Assembly: GCA_009746045.1 (NCBI GenBank)
Contig: RPFO01000359.1
Coordinates: 1,887,991-1,951,990, forward strand
Reading direction: 5' to 3'
DNA: 64,000 nt
Source of the DNA: Mesostigma viride
Lineage: Eukaryota; Streptophyta; Mesostigmatophyceae; Mesostigmatales; Mesostigmataceae
Shown piece after piece: positions 1 to 10,840 of the stretch; the first letter of the stretch is position 1; each line of letters starts with the position of its first letter. Below the pieces are notes generated by a model. That model was given only the letters and a program-made list of their open reading frames with translations. It made no database searches and had not been told where the DNA came from. A program made the position numbers and the translations under genes.

Positions 1-168
1 CCACCCCCCCCCGTATGCATTTCATCCCCCATCAAGTCTTCGTCTCCCCCACCCACCCACCCTACCCTGCATATCCTAACCTCCCCCCCGCATGTCTTTG
101 TCATTCCCCCCCCCCCTCCGTATGTCCTGAATACCCCCCGACATGTCTTCGTTCCCCCCCCCTGCCAG
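1..168 (+). other. Intron (3' part) of the RsmE-like gene
   Basis: C-rich sequence with several imperfect copies of a CCCCCCGTATG/CATGTC-type unit, ending in a polypyrimidine tract and CCTGCCAG, a good 3' splice site immediately before the exon that starts at 169. No coding potential is credible here. The gene's earlier exons, which should encode the N-terminal PUA-like RNA-binding domain, lie to the left of the window. Confidence 0.6.
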
Positions 169-3100
169 GTGTCGCGCATCGAGCCACGCGAGGCCGGCGT
201 GGAGCTGCGTCTGCAAGACCTGGTTGCGCCACCTGTCCCATCTTGCTCGATCGACGTGCTCATGGGCATGCCACGGCCCGACAACCTGCGGCGTCTATGG
301 TGAGCGCTGACAGAGCGACATGTGGCACAGGGGCAGCGAAAAGCACAAGGACAGCATGAGAGCAGCTGGATTGTGTCACCGCTCCATTGGGTCCCCGTTG
401 ACTGGGGCACTAGAGCTGAATAGGTTCAGTGCACAAGAACTAGGTGACAGCGAATATTGGGGACTCAGTCACTTGTTGGGAACTGGAGACAGGGGATAAG
501 GGGACAGGGGGACCGGGGAAGGGGAAATGGGGAACATGGGGACAGTCTACCCCCCCCCATCCCCCCCATCTCTTCGTCTCTTTTTCCCTTCCCCCCTGTC
601 TCCCAGCTCCAGCCAGCTGGGCGCCAGTCATGCCTGTTATGACCCCTCTTATTAGTTACCATCCCTGTTCCAGAACGGCCTAGGCTGCGCCCAATAGGCC
701 TCGCAAGGGCAACCCCTTCGTTAGGGGGGTAGGGTTCTTGCACTGCCTTTGCATGAGACCCCAACACACACACGCACAAAACAACAACAACAACAACAAC
801 AATGACGACGACGACGACCACCACCACCACCACCACCACCACCCACCCACACGCACATGTCATGGATATGCACGCCCACAACCCCAGGTTGGTCTTTGGC
901 CCGCCGGGCGTGTGCGACCGTGTCTCATCCATTCCTTGTGTACTACACCTAGGACCTCTACGCCTTGTCCAGTGTGCCCACATTCCACCGCCACCCTCCC
1001 AGTCCCCAACCCTATGCCCACCCTATTACCCCCACGCCCTCAGGTCGGTCTTACTTGGCATGCTTGCCTTACTGCCATCCCCATTCCCGCACGGATGTGT
1101 GCGGCCACGGTTCTTCTCTTCTCTTCTTGTCTGGCCCGCGGCCCCCTCTCCCTCCCCCCACCCCCACCCATCGACTGTGTCTACCTGTCCGGTACTGAGA
1201 ATTTCCTCGTGTTGTTTGGCATGCTTGCACTTGACCACACCACTACCACCACCACCACCACCACCACCACCACCACCACCACCACCACCACCACCACCAC
1301 CACCACCACCACCACCACCACCACCACCACCACCACCACCACCACCACCACCACCACCACCACCACCCTCAGGTCGGTCTTTGGCCAGCTGGGCGTGCGC
1401 AACGTGTACATCACCAACGCGGCGCGCGTGGAGAGCTTTTTCTTCGAGTCGAGCGCGCTGCACGAGAGCCTCATCCGGCGCGAGCTGCTGCGGGGCATGC
1501 AGCAGGTGCGGTGGCCTCTCTCATGCTCTCTCTAGGATACTGCGCCCAGTGCACCTCTCACAGCTGCTCGCAGGGGCGCGGGATGGACGCGAGCACGAGG
1601 CCTACCTATAGGCATGTCACACTCTGGTCATAATAGGCCTGACATGGGCTTGTAATAGACATGTCACATAGGCCATAACCTTCTTACGGGCTTGTCATAC
1701 TAAGCCCATCATAGGCTTGTTTTAGGCTTGTCCCCTGCGAAGAGCCTCACACGTACCCACCTCCCCTTTTTCGCCCCCTTCACACCTGTTCCTCCTCCTT
1801 CCCCCTGCTCCATCTTCTTCGCCTTGCTGCCCCTTCCTCTTCTCGCCCCCGCCGCCTCTTCCTTTGTCGCACTGCCTCTGGTGTCCGTCACGGCGGCCCA
1901 CCCTGCCTGCTTTATCTACTTGATCAAGTAATGGGGTGGTGCACTCTGCCTGCTTTATCGAACTGATCAGTAGATGGGGCGGTGCACCCTGCCTGCTTGA
2001 ACTTATTTGATTGACTTGTGGCGGTGCATCCTGCCTCCTATATCTAATATGAAAATGGCAGTGCACCTTGCCTGCTCTGTTCCCCATGGTTTGCCCCTGT
2101 GGCCGTCTCGGCCGGTTCCCCCCCCTGCCAGGCGGGCTTGACGCGCATGCCGCGCATCTCCATCCATAAGAAGCTGCTCTCCACGCTGCGCGCCGTGAGC
2201 AAGGTGGGCGGGATCTTTTTATATTCCCTTCGTGTGAAGGTGGGCAACCTGGGGGTAAGGCTACAGTCGTACGATGCTACTAAAGAGGGAGCAAGGTGGG
2301 CGGGATCTTTTTATATTCCCTTCGTGTTAAGGTGGGCAACCTGGGGGTAAGGCTACAGTCGTACGATGCTACTAAAGAGGGAGCAAGGTGGGCGGGATCT
2401 TTTTATATTCCCTTCGCGTGAAGGTGGGCAACCTGGGGGTAAGGCTACAGTCGTACGATGCTACTAAAGAGGGAGCAAGGTGGGCGGGATCTTTTTATAT
2501 TCCCTTCGTGTGAAGGTGGGCAACCTGGGGGTAAGGCTACAGTCGTACGATGCTACTAAAGAGGGAGCAAGGTGGGCGGGATCTTTTTATATTCCCTTCG
2601 TGTGAAGGTGGGCAACCTGGGGGTAAGGCTACAGTCGTACGATGCTACTAAAGAGGGAGCAAGGTGGGCGGGATCTTTTTAGATTCCCTTCGCGTGAAGG
2701 TGGGCAACCTGGGGGTAAGGCTACAGTCGTACGATGCTACTAAAGAGGGAGCAAGGTGAGCGGGATCTTTCTTACATGAAACTTTTACGAAGCTGGGCAA
2801 CCTGGGGATCAGGCTACAGTAATGTACTACAGGAGTGTTTTTAAAGTATGAGGAAAGTGGGTGGGTCTTTTTATATGCAGCAGGCTCGAGCGACCGTGGT
2901 CTGGATTACCCGGATTTCTGGCCTGCGCTGGTTGTCTCGTTGATATTCAATTTGAGCAAAGTGATCGGTATTTTTTTAAACACCAGTATTCAATTATGAG
3001 CAAGGTGAGCGCGGGGCCATTGTATGTAGCTGAGGCAGGGGTGTTGCACCTGATCCGTGGAGCTAGCTAGCCACCTGCATGAGGTAGCGCGAGCCATGAG

Positions 3101-6100
3101 CAAGGTGAGAGGGAATGAATTTTCATTTTCGAATCAAGCTACTGGAGACGAGGGCTCTGTCGGGAAGGATAGAACGTGCAGGACTGCTAGATGGAATGAG
3201 GGAGGGAGGGAGGGAGGGAGGGAGGGAGGGAGGGAGGAGGGAGGGAGGGAGGGAGGGAGGGAGGGAGGGAGGAGGGAGGGAGGGAGGGAGGGAGGGAGGG
3301 AGGGAGGGAGGGAGGGAGGGAGGGAGGGAGGGAGGGAGGGAGGGAGGGAGGGAGGGAGGGAGGCTACCTTGTCATACAGGCTTGCAAACTTTAGAACGTT
3401 TTGGAAGACCAAGCCAACATGTGTGTGCATAACCAACTCCCATACCTGTGCCAACCCGCCGCAATGCCCTCGTCTTCGCCACCCAACTGCAATATCCATA
3501 CCAGTGCCAATGAACCGCAACCTAACCTACACTGTACCAACCAACCCACCAACCAACCAACCCTCCTGTTTCTCTCCTTCCACCCTTGTACCACAGAACC
3601 GGAGGTCCCCCACGGCCCTCGGTGGCCCGAATGGCGCTAGCTGGCAGCGCGACAACGAGGTGCGCCTGGTCGGCCACCCGTCCGCCAAGAACCGTGTGCG
3701 CGACGCTCTCGAGAAAGCCACGCAACGGCTCGCCCAGAAGCAGGCCTCGGTCGAACGCTACGCGCTGGCATCCGCAGCATTGCCAAATTCTGGCACCTCC
3801 CCTCGGCGGTTTGAGGCCGCCCGTGGATCCAGCCTCTCTTCTTCTGCATCCTCGTCATCGTCCTCCCCCTCTCGGTCCTCCGCTCCCTCGTCCTTTAGCA
3901 CGGCGTCTTGGCCCTCCTCGGGCGGGGCCGCCTCGGCCGATTCCATGGCCACCGCCACAATGGCCTCCCCGACACAGGACCGGTCCATGCATGGCGCCGG
4001 TTCGCCATCCTCCTCGTCCTCTTCCTATGCCCCCGCAGGGTCCTCGTCTGCCACCTCGTCATCGTCCTCGGGCGTCTCCCGGAGCGGGTCTGCCCTGAGG
4101 ATGGACCAGGCGCGGCGCAGCGCTCGGTGGACCAGTGGAGGTGGTGGAGGAGGCGGTGGCGGTGGTGCGTTTGATGATGGCGTGGCACGGCCGGGGGAGG
4201 CGCGGAGCGAGCGGTGGAGCCGGGAGCGGCACAGCCACCACCACCGGGGGGCGGACGCGATGGCCAGTAGCGGCAGCAACTCCAGCACGAACAGTACTAA
4301 TAAGGGTAATGGTAGCGACGAGGAGGCGGCAGTACACTCGTCAAGCGCGACAACGGGGGCGCACGGGCGCCACCACCAGCATGTGCACGCGGGCCACAAT
4401 GGCCGTGTGGCGACGGCCGAGGTCGGGGCGGGCGCGGCAAGGACGGGCGCACGACGGGGCGCGTTTGTCGGCCTGTCGACGTCGTCCTCCTTTGGTGGCC
4501 CGTTCGATGAGGACGAGGACGAGGACGAAGAGGACGACGAGGACAGCTGGTACCCGCTGGGGGACCCCCATTCGCGGCGCCAGCCAGGGGCGGGGGCAGC
4601 GTTGGGGGAGCAGCCGGGGGTGGGGGACCATTTGCTGGCAGCCGCGCGCGCAGCATCGACCACAACGCAGAGCAAGGGCAGCAGCAGCAGCAGCCGCCAC
4701 GGTGGCAGCAGCGGGCGTTCCCTGAGGAGCGATGCGAGCCATGAAGGGTCGCAGGTTGGGTCCGTGGGAGGGGACGCGCATGGCAGGGCCAGCGCAGGGG
4801 GTGCCCATGGGCTCGCGGATGAGGGGAGGATCAATGGCAGCCAGGAGGGTGCCATCGGCAGCAGCAAGAAGGGGGGGAGCACGGGGTCGCTGGGCACAGG
4901 GTCTATGGGAGCCGGGTCATCATCCAGCGGTGCCAAATGGTGGAAGCTGCGCGGTTCTAGCGTGCAGGCGCCCTCTGCCCATCCGTCGCTCGTCCCTGTG
5001 GGTGGTGGCGGTCAGCATCAGCACGGGGAGGGCGGTGAGCTGGCGGCCATCCACCAGCATGCGCAGCCACCGCTAAACGTGGTGCTGGCGATTGGCCCCG
5101 AGGGCGGCTGGACGGCGTTTGAGATGAACATGCTCATGGACTACGGGTTCTCGTCGGTTTCCCTGGGAGCTGCGCGCCTGCAGTCCAATGTGAGTGGTGG
5201 AGCTTTGCAGGGCATTTTAGTCCTGGAAAAGGCCAAGGTAAGGCAATTTTTTTTTCGGTTTTGTAGCGGTTTTATAGGAAGCATCATGCCTCACAGTCAA
5301 TCATGAGTGCTACAGCTTCACCAAGCCAATTGTTCTTCAGCGAAATGGGCGGCGGGGGGATGGGGGGGAGGTGTTGGATCACTTGTGGTGGAAGGCATGC
5401 TGGTTCTTGAAAACGTCAGGCCTCGCTATAGCAGAAATATCACCCTGTCGATCATCAGGCACTCTTATTCTGCTCCACCTGATAACCCCTCTTCTTGCCC
5501 CTCTTGCTGCATTTCTTCTTGCCCCGCTTCTTGCCCGGCTCCTTGCTTTTTACCCAGTTTTTCTTTCTACCCGCTTTGTTTGCTATCCTCCCCCCCCCCC
5601 TTCCCTTCGTGCCTTTTCCCACCAACTTCTTAGAGATGGAACGTTATAGGGACCTGAGAAATGAGTTACCCCTTCCTTCTCTTCTCAGCAGGGCATCATC
5701 GTTTTGAATATAAGAGAACATCAGATGCCCCGCATCTATAGAGTGCAGGGTCTCGGAATTTCTTTTTACTTCGCCCTGGCGTAACTGACCCTTCGTTCCC
5801 TTTGCATGCGTAGTGCCCACCACATGGCATCGCAAGCCTGGCAAATGTATATTCAACTGTGTGGGCATGCCAAGCGTCAAGGAGTTCCCTAACGGCCGTT
5901 CTCCTGTGGCGGCACCTTGGCTGGCATTCCTTTTCGCTGAACTTATTTTTTAAAGTCTCAACAAACTTCCTTTTTTATTGCATCTTGTTGATTGGACCAC
6001 TTATCCGCACTCATTTCCACTACTTATCCCCACTTATCTCCACTTCCTTGCAGGTCGCGCTCGTGTCGTTGGTGGCGCTGGTGAAAGACGAGCTCGACTG

Positions 6101-6107
6101 GATGTAA
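169..6107 (+). CDS. RsmE-family 16S rRNA (uracil-N3)-methyltransferase, five exons, 5' end off-window
   Basis: Proposed exons are 169-299, 1373-1505, 2132-2203, 3597-5189 and 6054-6107, about 660 residues in the window. All junctions are GT-AG and keep one frame; a TGG codon is split across the first junction. RsmE enzymes are SPOUT methyltransferases that N3-methylate U1498 of small-subunit rRNA using S-adenosylmethionine; a nuclear copy would probably act in a plastid or mitochondrion (inference). Family signatures in order are RPDNLRRLW, the ITNAARVE strand, a TRMPRISIHKK segment, RLVGHP, the cofactor-knot motif IGPEGGW and SLGAARLQSN, then a short last exon encoding VALVSLVALVKDELDWM and a TAA stop. 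Oddity: about 460 residues rich in Ser, Gly, Ala and acidic runs separate RLVGHP from IGPEGGW, where bacterial enzymes have only a few tens. The family assignment is strong; exact exon edges are predictions. Confidence 0.85.
300..1372 (+). other. Intron with trinucleotide microsatellites
   Basis: Starts GTGAGC and ends CCCTCAG. It contains an AAC/GAC/CAC trinucleotide run at about 780-842 and a long, nearly perfect (CAC)n tract at about 1240-1367 that runs to within a few bases of the 3' splice site, where it replaces the usual polypyrimidine tract. The long Thr, Pro and Gly homopolymer reading frames here are by-products of the repeat. Confidence 0.75.
1506..2131 (+). other. Intron of the RsmE-like gene
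   Basis: Starts GTGCGG after a CAG-CAG exon end and finishes CCCCCCTGCCAG. It contains diverged short repeats of the type TAGGCATGTCA / TAGGCTTGTC (1610-1730) and three or four imperfect copies of a CACTCTGCCTGCTTTATC-like unit (1900-2080). Confidence 0.65.
2199..2845 (+). repeat. 92-bp tandem repeat that duplicates a 5' splice site
   Basis: Units begin with GCAAGG at 2199, 2291, 2383, 2475, 2567, 2659 and 2751, exactly 92 bp apart: six near-identical units followed by a diverged seventh. The first unit begins in the last bases of the exon ending at 2203, so every unit carries the exon end GAGCAAG followed by a GTGGGC or GTGAGC donor. The array lies wholly inside the intron apart from those first bases. 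Confidence 0.92.
2878..2945 (+). repeat. Family A terminal fragment in an intron
   Basis: About 67 bp matching the right end of family A (copies at 6800, 9260, 13065 and 37911), from the CAGGCTCGAG segment to GCGCTGGTTGTCTC and GTTGATA. The left side is missing, consistent with 5' truncation of a retroposed element. Confidence 0.7.
3198..3363 (+). repeat. (GGGA)n microsatellite
   Basis: About 165 bp of GGGA/GGAGGGA units inside the third visible intron (2204-3596). It generates Gly-Arg-Glu and Pro-Ser-Leu reading frames that are not genes. Confidence 0.95.
5190..6053 (+). other. Last intron of the RsmE-like gene
   Basis: Starts with a consensus GTGAGT and ends CTTCCTTGCAG before the 54-bp terminal exon. 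It is pyrimidine-rich in the middle (5460-5640). No element or ORF with family signatures is seen in it. Confidence 0.7.
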
Positions 6108-6298
6108 CGGTCCACAGAGCCCTCACTGTAGGAGCAACACTTCTTTTTGGCATATTGAAGCCCATGCGCTCGTCAGTCACAGCAGCGATAACGGGAAGTG
6201 GTGCACCCAATGCCACTCATGCCAGGCGTGGTGTGCATGTTCCCGGCCAGGTGTCTGCGGAAGTAAGCAAGACGTGCATTAGATTAGAAAATTAAATT
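6108..6298. other. 3' flank of the RsmE-like gene
   Basis: Non-coding sequence after the TAA stop, probably 3' UTR then intergenic. No AATAAA is obvious; a TGTAA, the usual green-algal polyadenylation signal, overlaps the stop codon itself and another lies at about 6395, but neither can be assigned with confidence. Confidence 0.3.
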
Positions 6299-6442
6299 GG
6301 CACAGATCTCCGTTGGGAGTACATGTAGCACATATCCCTGAGAAGGGTCATATGGCTTTTAAGACATTCTGGGCTACTTCCTGCAAGGGTAGGGTGTAAA
6401 CTACACCTGCTCTTGGTGCACAAAGTGCACCTGCACCACTAT
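6299..6442 (-). mobile_element. SINE-like repeat, partial copy
   Basis: On the - strand this ends with the hairpin CTCCCAACGGAG preceded by GTGCTACATG. The body (ACACCCTACCCTTGCAGGAAG and following) matches copies at 11117-11400, 12222-12525 and 40431-40560. No coding capacity is seen. It is called SINE-like because it is short, repeated and shares its 3' end with the LINE of this window. Confidence 0.6.
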
Positions 6443-6799
6443 GTATTCCAGCAGCTAAGGTTCGGACATAGCCAGGTTGGCCAATACTTCGGTACGTCAA
6501 ATACGTCGGCCTCAAAATACGAGTATTATACGTGGAGCATGGCAGAATACGTCAGCAGAATACGTGGCAGTGTGCAGCATGGTTATGAATGGGCCTTTAG
6601 GGTTAAGGCCTTAGGGGGCATTGTTATGCATGGAGATCAGTAAATTATGGTGGAAGGCATAATTCAATCTGCACCATTCCTTGCACTTATTCCCCACCAG
6701 CCTTCCATAATTTTTTAATGCAATATGTGCACATTCCTTGCACTTATTCCCTACCAACCTGCCACCATAATTTACGTACCGGGCATTACTGCATGAGCA
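6443..6799. other. Intergenic, short internal repeats
   Basis: Contains several ATACGTC/AATACG words (6490-6560) and a roughly 60-bp duplicated segment with CACATTCCTTGCACTTATTCCC (6665-6700 and 6725-6760). No gene is recognised. Confidence 0.4.
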
Positions 6800-7432
6800 C
6801 ATTCCTTGCAAGCTCTACAAACAGGTCGTGGACCGGCTGGATCGCATAGTATCTCCGCACATCTGAACCCTGTGATGCCAGATCTCCTTTGCGGCCGTTC
6901 CGAGCTTGGCGGGCACTGGATTCGTTGTCCACATCGTCGCGTCGCTGCAGCAACACGATGTTTTCTGGCATACGCGGGCTTTTGGTTCCCGCCGCACATT
7001 TGAAAGTGCTGTCCTCCGGCTTTTTGCCTTTGCAATGTATGCAGTTCTTGGACGTTTGGAATCATGGCATGGCTAACGTGATGACTGACTAGCTAGACCT
7101 TTTCAGTGGTTTTCCATTTGCGGGTATTTCCTCGTAAATGGTGGGAGAGCGATCGCAGCAATGGTGCTCACCACTAGACACTCCCGGCCAGTTAGGCTCG
7201 AAACACACGCCCTGATCAAGCATGCTGTTTCCGGCCCCACCGTCTAGGTCATCTAGTCGCTCTACACGTAAGCCAGCCATAATTTCAATGCACAAGGCTA
7301 CACATTTCCAACACCATTCATCTTCATCATCCTGAACGACTCGAAAACGCGGACAAGATAACGGCAGGCTCGAGCTACCATGGTCCGGATTCTCCCGATT
7401 TCTGGCCTGCGCTGGTTGTCTCTTTGGTATAG
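6800..7432 (+). mobile_element. Family A repeat, copy 1
   Basis: About 630 bp closely matching 9260-9882, 13065-13703 and 37911-38468 in the same orientation. All four share the right end GCGCTGGTTGTCTC followed by YTTGATA-like sequence, while left ends vary. Short reading frames on both strands recur between copies but are broken differently in each. I do not recognise a protein. The pattern fits a non-LTR retroposon with plus-strand 3' ends; a decayed DNA transposon is the alternative. Confidence 0.75.
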
Positions 7433-7504
7433 TACGTCGGGGGCAAAAAAACGCGTATTGCCGTATTTATTTTGACAATACGCACGTATTTGCCAACCTG
7501 GGGA

Positions 7505-7640
7505 CATAGGGTGGAAGATCATCATGGCTAAACAATGGCTAGGGCATGGCGACTCAGCAGAGAGTAGCTCTCTGCATAGGCAAAGCTTGGCTAAATTCTT
7601 AATGCATCATCCATGGGGAGTCCCATCCTAGGCGCACATG
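7505..7640 (-). mobile_element. SINE-like repeat, 5' portion
   Basis: Matches the 5' parts of the copies at 12222-12525 and 11117-11400 (reverse orientation), including AGAGAGTAGCTCTCT, the GATGATCTTCC region and the ATGCATCAT region. The 3' hairpin is absent. Confidence 0.5.
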
Positions 7641-7744
7641 CGCATATGCGTGGGCCACGTGCTAAGCTAAGCTTGCTAATCTACACTACTGCTATAGGAC
7701 GTGCATGATCTATGCTTTTTTTGACAATGTAGCTCAAAGCAGGC

Positions 7745-7794
7745 ATAGTCAAGCAGTGATGCGCTGGTTGTCTCTTTGATAGTCAAGCAGTGAT
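7745..7794 (+). mobile_element. 18-bp family A end flanked by a 16-bp target duplication
   Basis: The 16-bp sequence ATAGTCAAGCAGTGAT occurs at 7745-7760 and 7779-7794. Between the copies lies GCGCTGGTTGTCTCTTTG, the extreme right end of family A. This is the expected product of a target-primed insertion truncated to its last bases. Confidence 0.8.
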
Positions 7795-8968
7795 TCCGGG
7801 CAACGCCGGCGCTTGGGTTTCAGTTGCCAGCAGAAATACACCTTGGCCGGTTTGTGGGTAGGCACCACTGCTTGATTTTGTTTGTGGCAAGGGGGTGCAC
7901 CCCTGCACACGGGGTCATGCCATCCGGGCTGACCGGTGGCTTGGTTATTGGTGACAGGAAATGCATATGTGCTTTTTCTTATAACAATCGCTGCATTTAG
8001 TTGAAATGCTTCGTTCATTACTTGGTTTACTAGATAATTTTACCCCGACGACTAGGTTGTCGCCAGTTCTCAATTTGTCAAAATAGTTCCTTTATTCACG
8101 CCGGCGGACTACCTGCGGACTGCTTGACGCGGAGTCGCCGGGCTACAAGTTCTGTAACTTACCAGACTCACCCCCCGTTGCCGCCACGCCATTTTCTACT
8201 TCTTTTCCTACATGGCTTGCGTTGGAATTCATCCACGAGCATCAACGCTCATCGACAGTGCAATCTGACGGCGGCGAATAAGTTTGCCACAGCACAGCGC
8301 GACGCAGGGGCCGGCTCTTTTCCATGTACAATCTGAGATACAAAGTCCGCATCGCTGACCGGAAATTCCGCCCAATTCACCGTCGTACACTGAGTACTAC
8401 CAGTCAACTGCTTTTCCATGTACAACGCCATCCATCCATCAGGGTTCAATGCTCCGTGACTCCCCAACGGGAGCACGAGTTTAATTAATTAATTAATGTA
8501 CAACGCTGTACAGCGTGAGATGCAAAGTCCGCATCGCAGACTGGAAAGTCCGTCCTTGACACCGTTGTACAGTACTACCAGTCGACCGCTTCTCTGCCTT
8601 TTAACCGTCGAATGCGCAATCGATCTAGAAACGTCTTCGCGACACTTCCGCGACTTCAGTACTTTCCGTCACCCTTGACATGTTTCGTACGATAATACTA
8701 CAAATTTACGCCAATAGAAACTGAGCCGCAGAATTCCACCCCCAGTTCGTCGCCCACGCCCAAGCAAGCCCGCAGCTGCACTGGACTCACGCGCATTTGA
8801 GGCATATGAAGTGACTACAACTATGCCTGGACGCATGGCGATCCCACGCCGTGGAAGGACTAGGGTAGTTGTCTGAGAGGAAAGACGCGAAGGCCGCGGG
8901 AGCCGCGTGGCTATCTCTAGGTAGACCTGCATGGAGGGAGACAGAGGGTAACAAGAAAGGTTGATAGG

Positions 8969-8971
<3 letters not shown>
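7795..8971. other. Intergenic, no gene recognised
   Basis: No ORF with family signatures. An inverted copy of a LINE-type 3' end lies at about 8448-8500 (CCGTGACTCCCCAACGGGAG followed by a TTAATTAATTAA tail), resembling 38680-38740 in the opposite orientation. A 100-bp direct repeat is visible: the GATACAAAGTCCGCATCGC region at about 8335 recurs as GATGCAAAGTCCGCATCGC at about 8518. Confidence 0.4.
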
Positions 8972-9051
<80 letters not shown>

Positions 9052-9072
9052 ACCACCACCACCACCACCACG
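8972..9072 (+). repeat. (CA)n followed by (CCA)n microsatellite
   Basis: About 78 bp of perfect CA dinucleotides continuing directly into eight or nine CCA/CAC units. Confidence 0.97.
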
Positions 9073-9259
9073 ACCAACACAAACAACCAAAACTAAGAAG
9101 GAAAAAAGGGAACGCATACGTGCACATGATTTCATCACGACGCTTGTTGAACTCAGATTGCATCGTTTGTTGGTCAAAGACTATGACCTAGACATTATGC
9201 TCCGTCAAGTCCGGTGTTTTTTGCAACGTCACCCACATCTGTTCCGTGCTGCCCCTTGG

Positions 9260-9882
9260 CACAAGCTCTACAAACAGGTCATGGACCGGCTGGATCGCGT
9301 AGTATCTCCGCACATCTGAACCCTGTGGTGCCAGATCTCCTTTGCGGCCGTTCCCAGCCTGGAACGGGATTCGTTGTCCACATCGTCGCGTCGCTGCAGC
9401 AACACGATGTTTTCCAGATGGCATACGCGGGCTTTTGGTTCCCACCGCACATTTGAAAGTGCTGTCCTCCGGATTTTTGCCTTTGCACCGTGTGCAGTTC
9501 TTGGACGTTTGGAATCATGAATGGCATGGCTAACGTAATGACTGACTAGCTAGACCTTTTCAGTGGTTTTCCATTTGCGGGTATTTCCTCGTAAATGGTG
9601 GGAGAGCAGCAATGGTGCTTACCCCTAGACACTCCCGGCCAGAGGCTCGAAACACACGCCCTGATCAAGCAAGCTGTTTCCGGCCCCACCCTCTACATAG
9701 GTCATCTAGTCGCTCTACACGTAAGCCAGCCATAATTTCAATGCACAAGGCTACACATTTCCATCACCATTCATATTCATCATCCTGAACGACTCGAACA
9801 CGCGGACAAGATAATGGCAGGCTCGAGCTATCATGGTCCGGGTTCATCCCGATTTCTGGCCTGCGCTGGTTGTCTCCTTGAT
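9260..9882 (+). mobile_element. Family A repeat, copy 2
   Basis: About 620 bp with the same left-to-right content as copy 1, including the CACATCTGAACCCTG segment and the terminal GCGCTGGTTGTCTCC. It differs from copy 1 by several small indels. On the - strand a frame running through AIQPVHDLFVELVPRG extends further left than in other copies. Function unknown. Confidence 0.75.
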
Positions 9883-10140
9883 ATACACGTGGTTCTCTCC
9901 TTGATATACGAATGGGCTAAAAGAATAAGTAAGGAGTATACATTACAAGGGAAAAAAGGGAAAAGGGAAAGAAAGAAAGAAAGAAAAAAGAAAATATGAA
10001 GTGAGACAAATATGCCATGGCGATCCAACGCCGTGGAAGGACTAGGGTAGTTGTCTGCACAAAACTTTGGTTGGAGGGCTATTTCTTTGCAACCGACCGA
10101 GTAACATCGTTCATTTGGAGTTAGCCTATGCATTTAGCTG

Positions 10141-10400
10141 GACTGTCTGGGCTTGGAGGTGCGGGCGGTGGGGTTGGAGATAAGCTAGCGTCGAAACTGA
10201 GGCGATGGTCATTGGGGCTACCAGTCGACCGCCGCTGCCGCGGCTGCTAGACGGGACGGAGGTCCCGTTCCGTGAGCGCTTCAAACTGCTGGGGAGCATG
10301 CTCCCCGACACCGCCGACGATGTGGACATCTGCATCAGCCTGGCCTGGGCCAGGCATCGTTCGCTCAAAACCTACTGGCACTCGAAGGATCGACCTGGGG
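10141..10400 (+). pseudogene. LINE ORF2 fragment (post-reverse-transcriptase region)
   Basis: The translation shares MVIGA...PPLPRLLDGTEVPFR and the GSMLPDTADDVD segment with the LINE ORF2 at 14660-14900, but on the opposite strand. This is the connection region just after the reverse transcriptase fingers and palm. Both ends are truncated and no catalytic residue remains. Confidence 0.85.
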
Positions 10401-10621
10401 ATCTTAAAGTAGGCACCAAAGCCTGCTAAGTAGCGGTCAGTGGTACGCGAGGAGGAGTTTTGTGCCTACTTCGTGTTTAAGATTGTCAACCCTGGATTCG
10501 GTTTTTGGTTTAAGATCGCACCCCTGGGTCGGTCGGACCCCATTCTTAAACATCAAAGGGGGGGCATCAAATTGCGTGTTTACTATTAGTTCAGTACTCA
10601 CACCTTTTACTCACACTTCAC

Positions 10622-10840
10622 ATTTTAAAAAAAAAAAAAATTAAATTATAACATGCATGACTCCGTTGGGAGATCATGTAGCACATATTCCTTGCTGGAT
10701 GTGATGGAGGTGGGCGAAGCCGCGAAACCCTGCTAATCTAACTCTAAGCTCAGTAATCTTATTATCTAGGAAACCCTAGCTATTCTACTCAGCAAAGCGC
10801 CCCTTCCTCTTGGGGGTACATTTCACATGAGGCGGTGTAA
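10622..10840 (-). mobile_element. LINE 3' end fragment
   Basis: Reading on the - strand, the segment ends with the CCCAACGGAG hairpin and the tail ATGTTATAATTTAATT followed by a run of T, as do 13970-14120 and 60060-60250. Only the 3' UTR and the last codons of ORF2 are present. Confidence 0.75.

Noticed and set aside
738-1611. Long Thr, Pro, Gly and Val homopolymer ORFs on both strands
   Set aside because: They are products of the (CAC)n microsatellite in an intron whose splice sites rejoin the methyltransferase frame.
3057-3596. Upstream extension of the methyltransferase exon through the GGGA array
   Set aside because: The region has a clear CCACAG acceptor before the conserved sequence, and removing 2204-3596 joins family motifs in phase.
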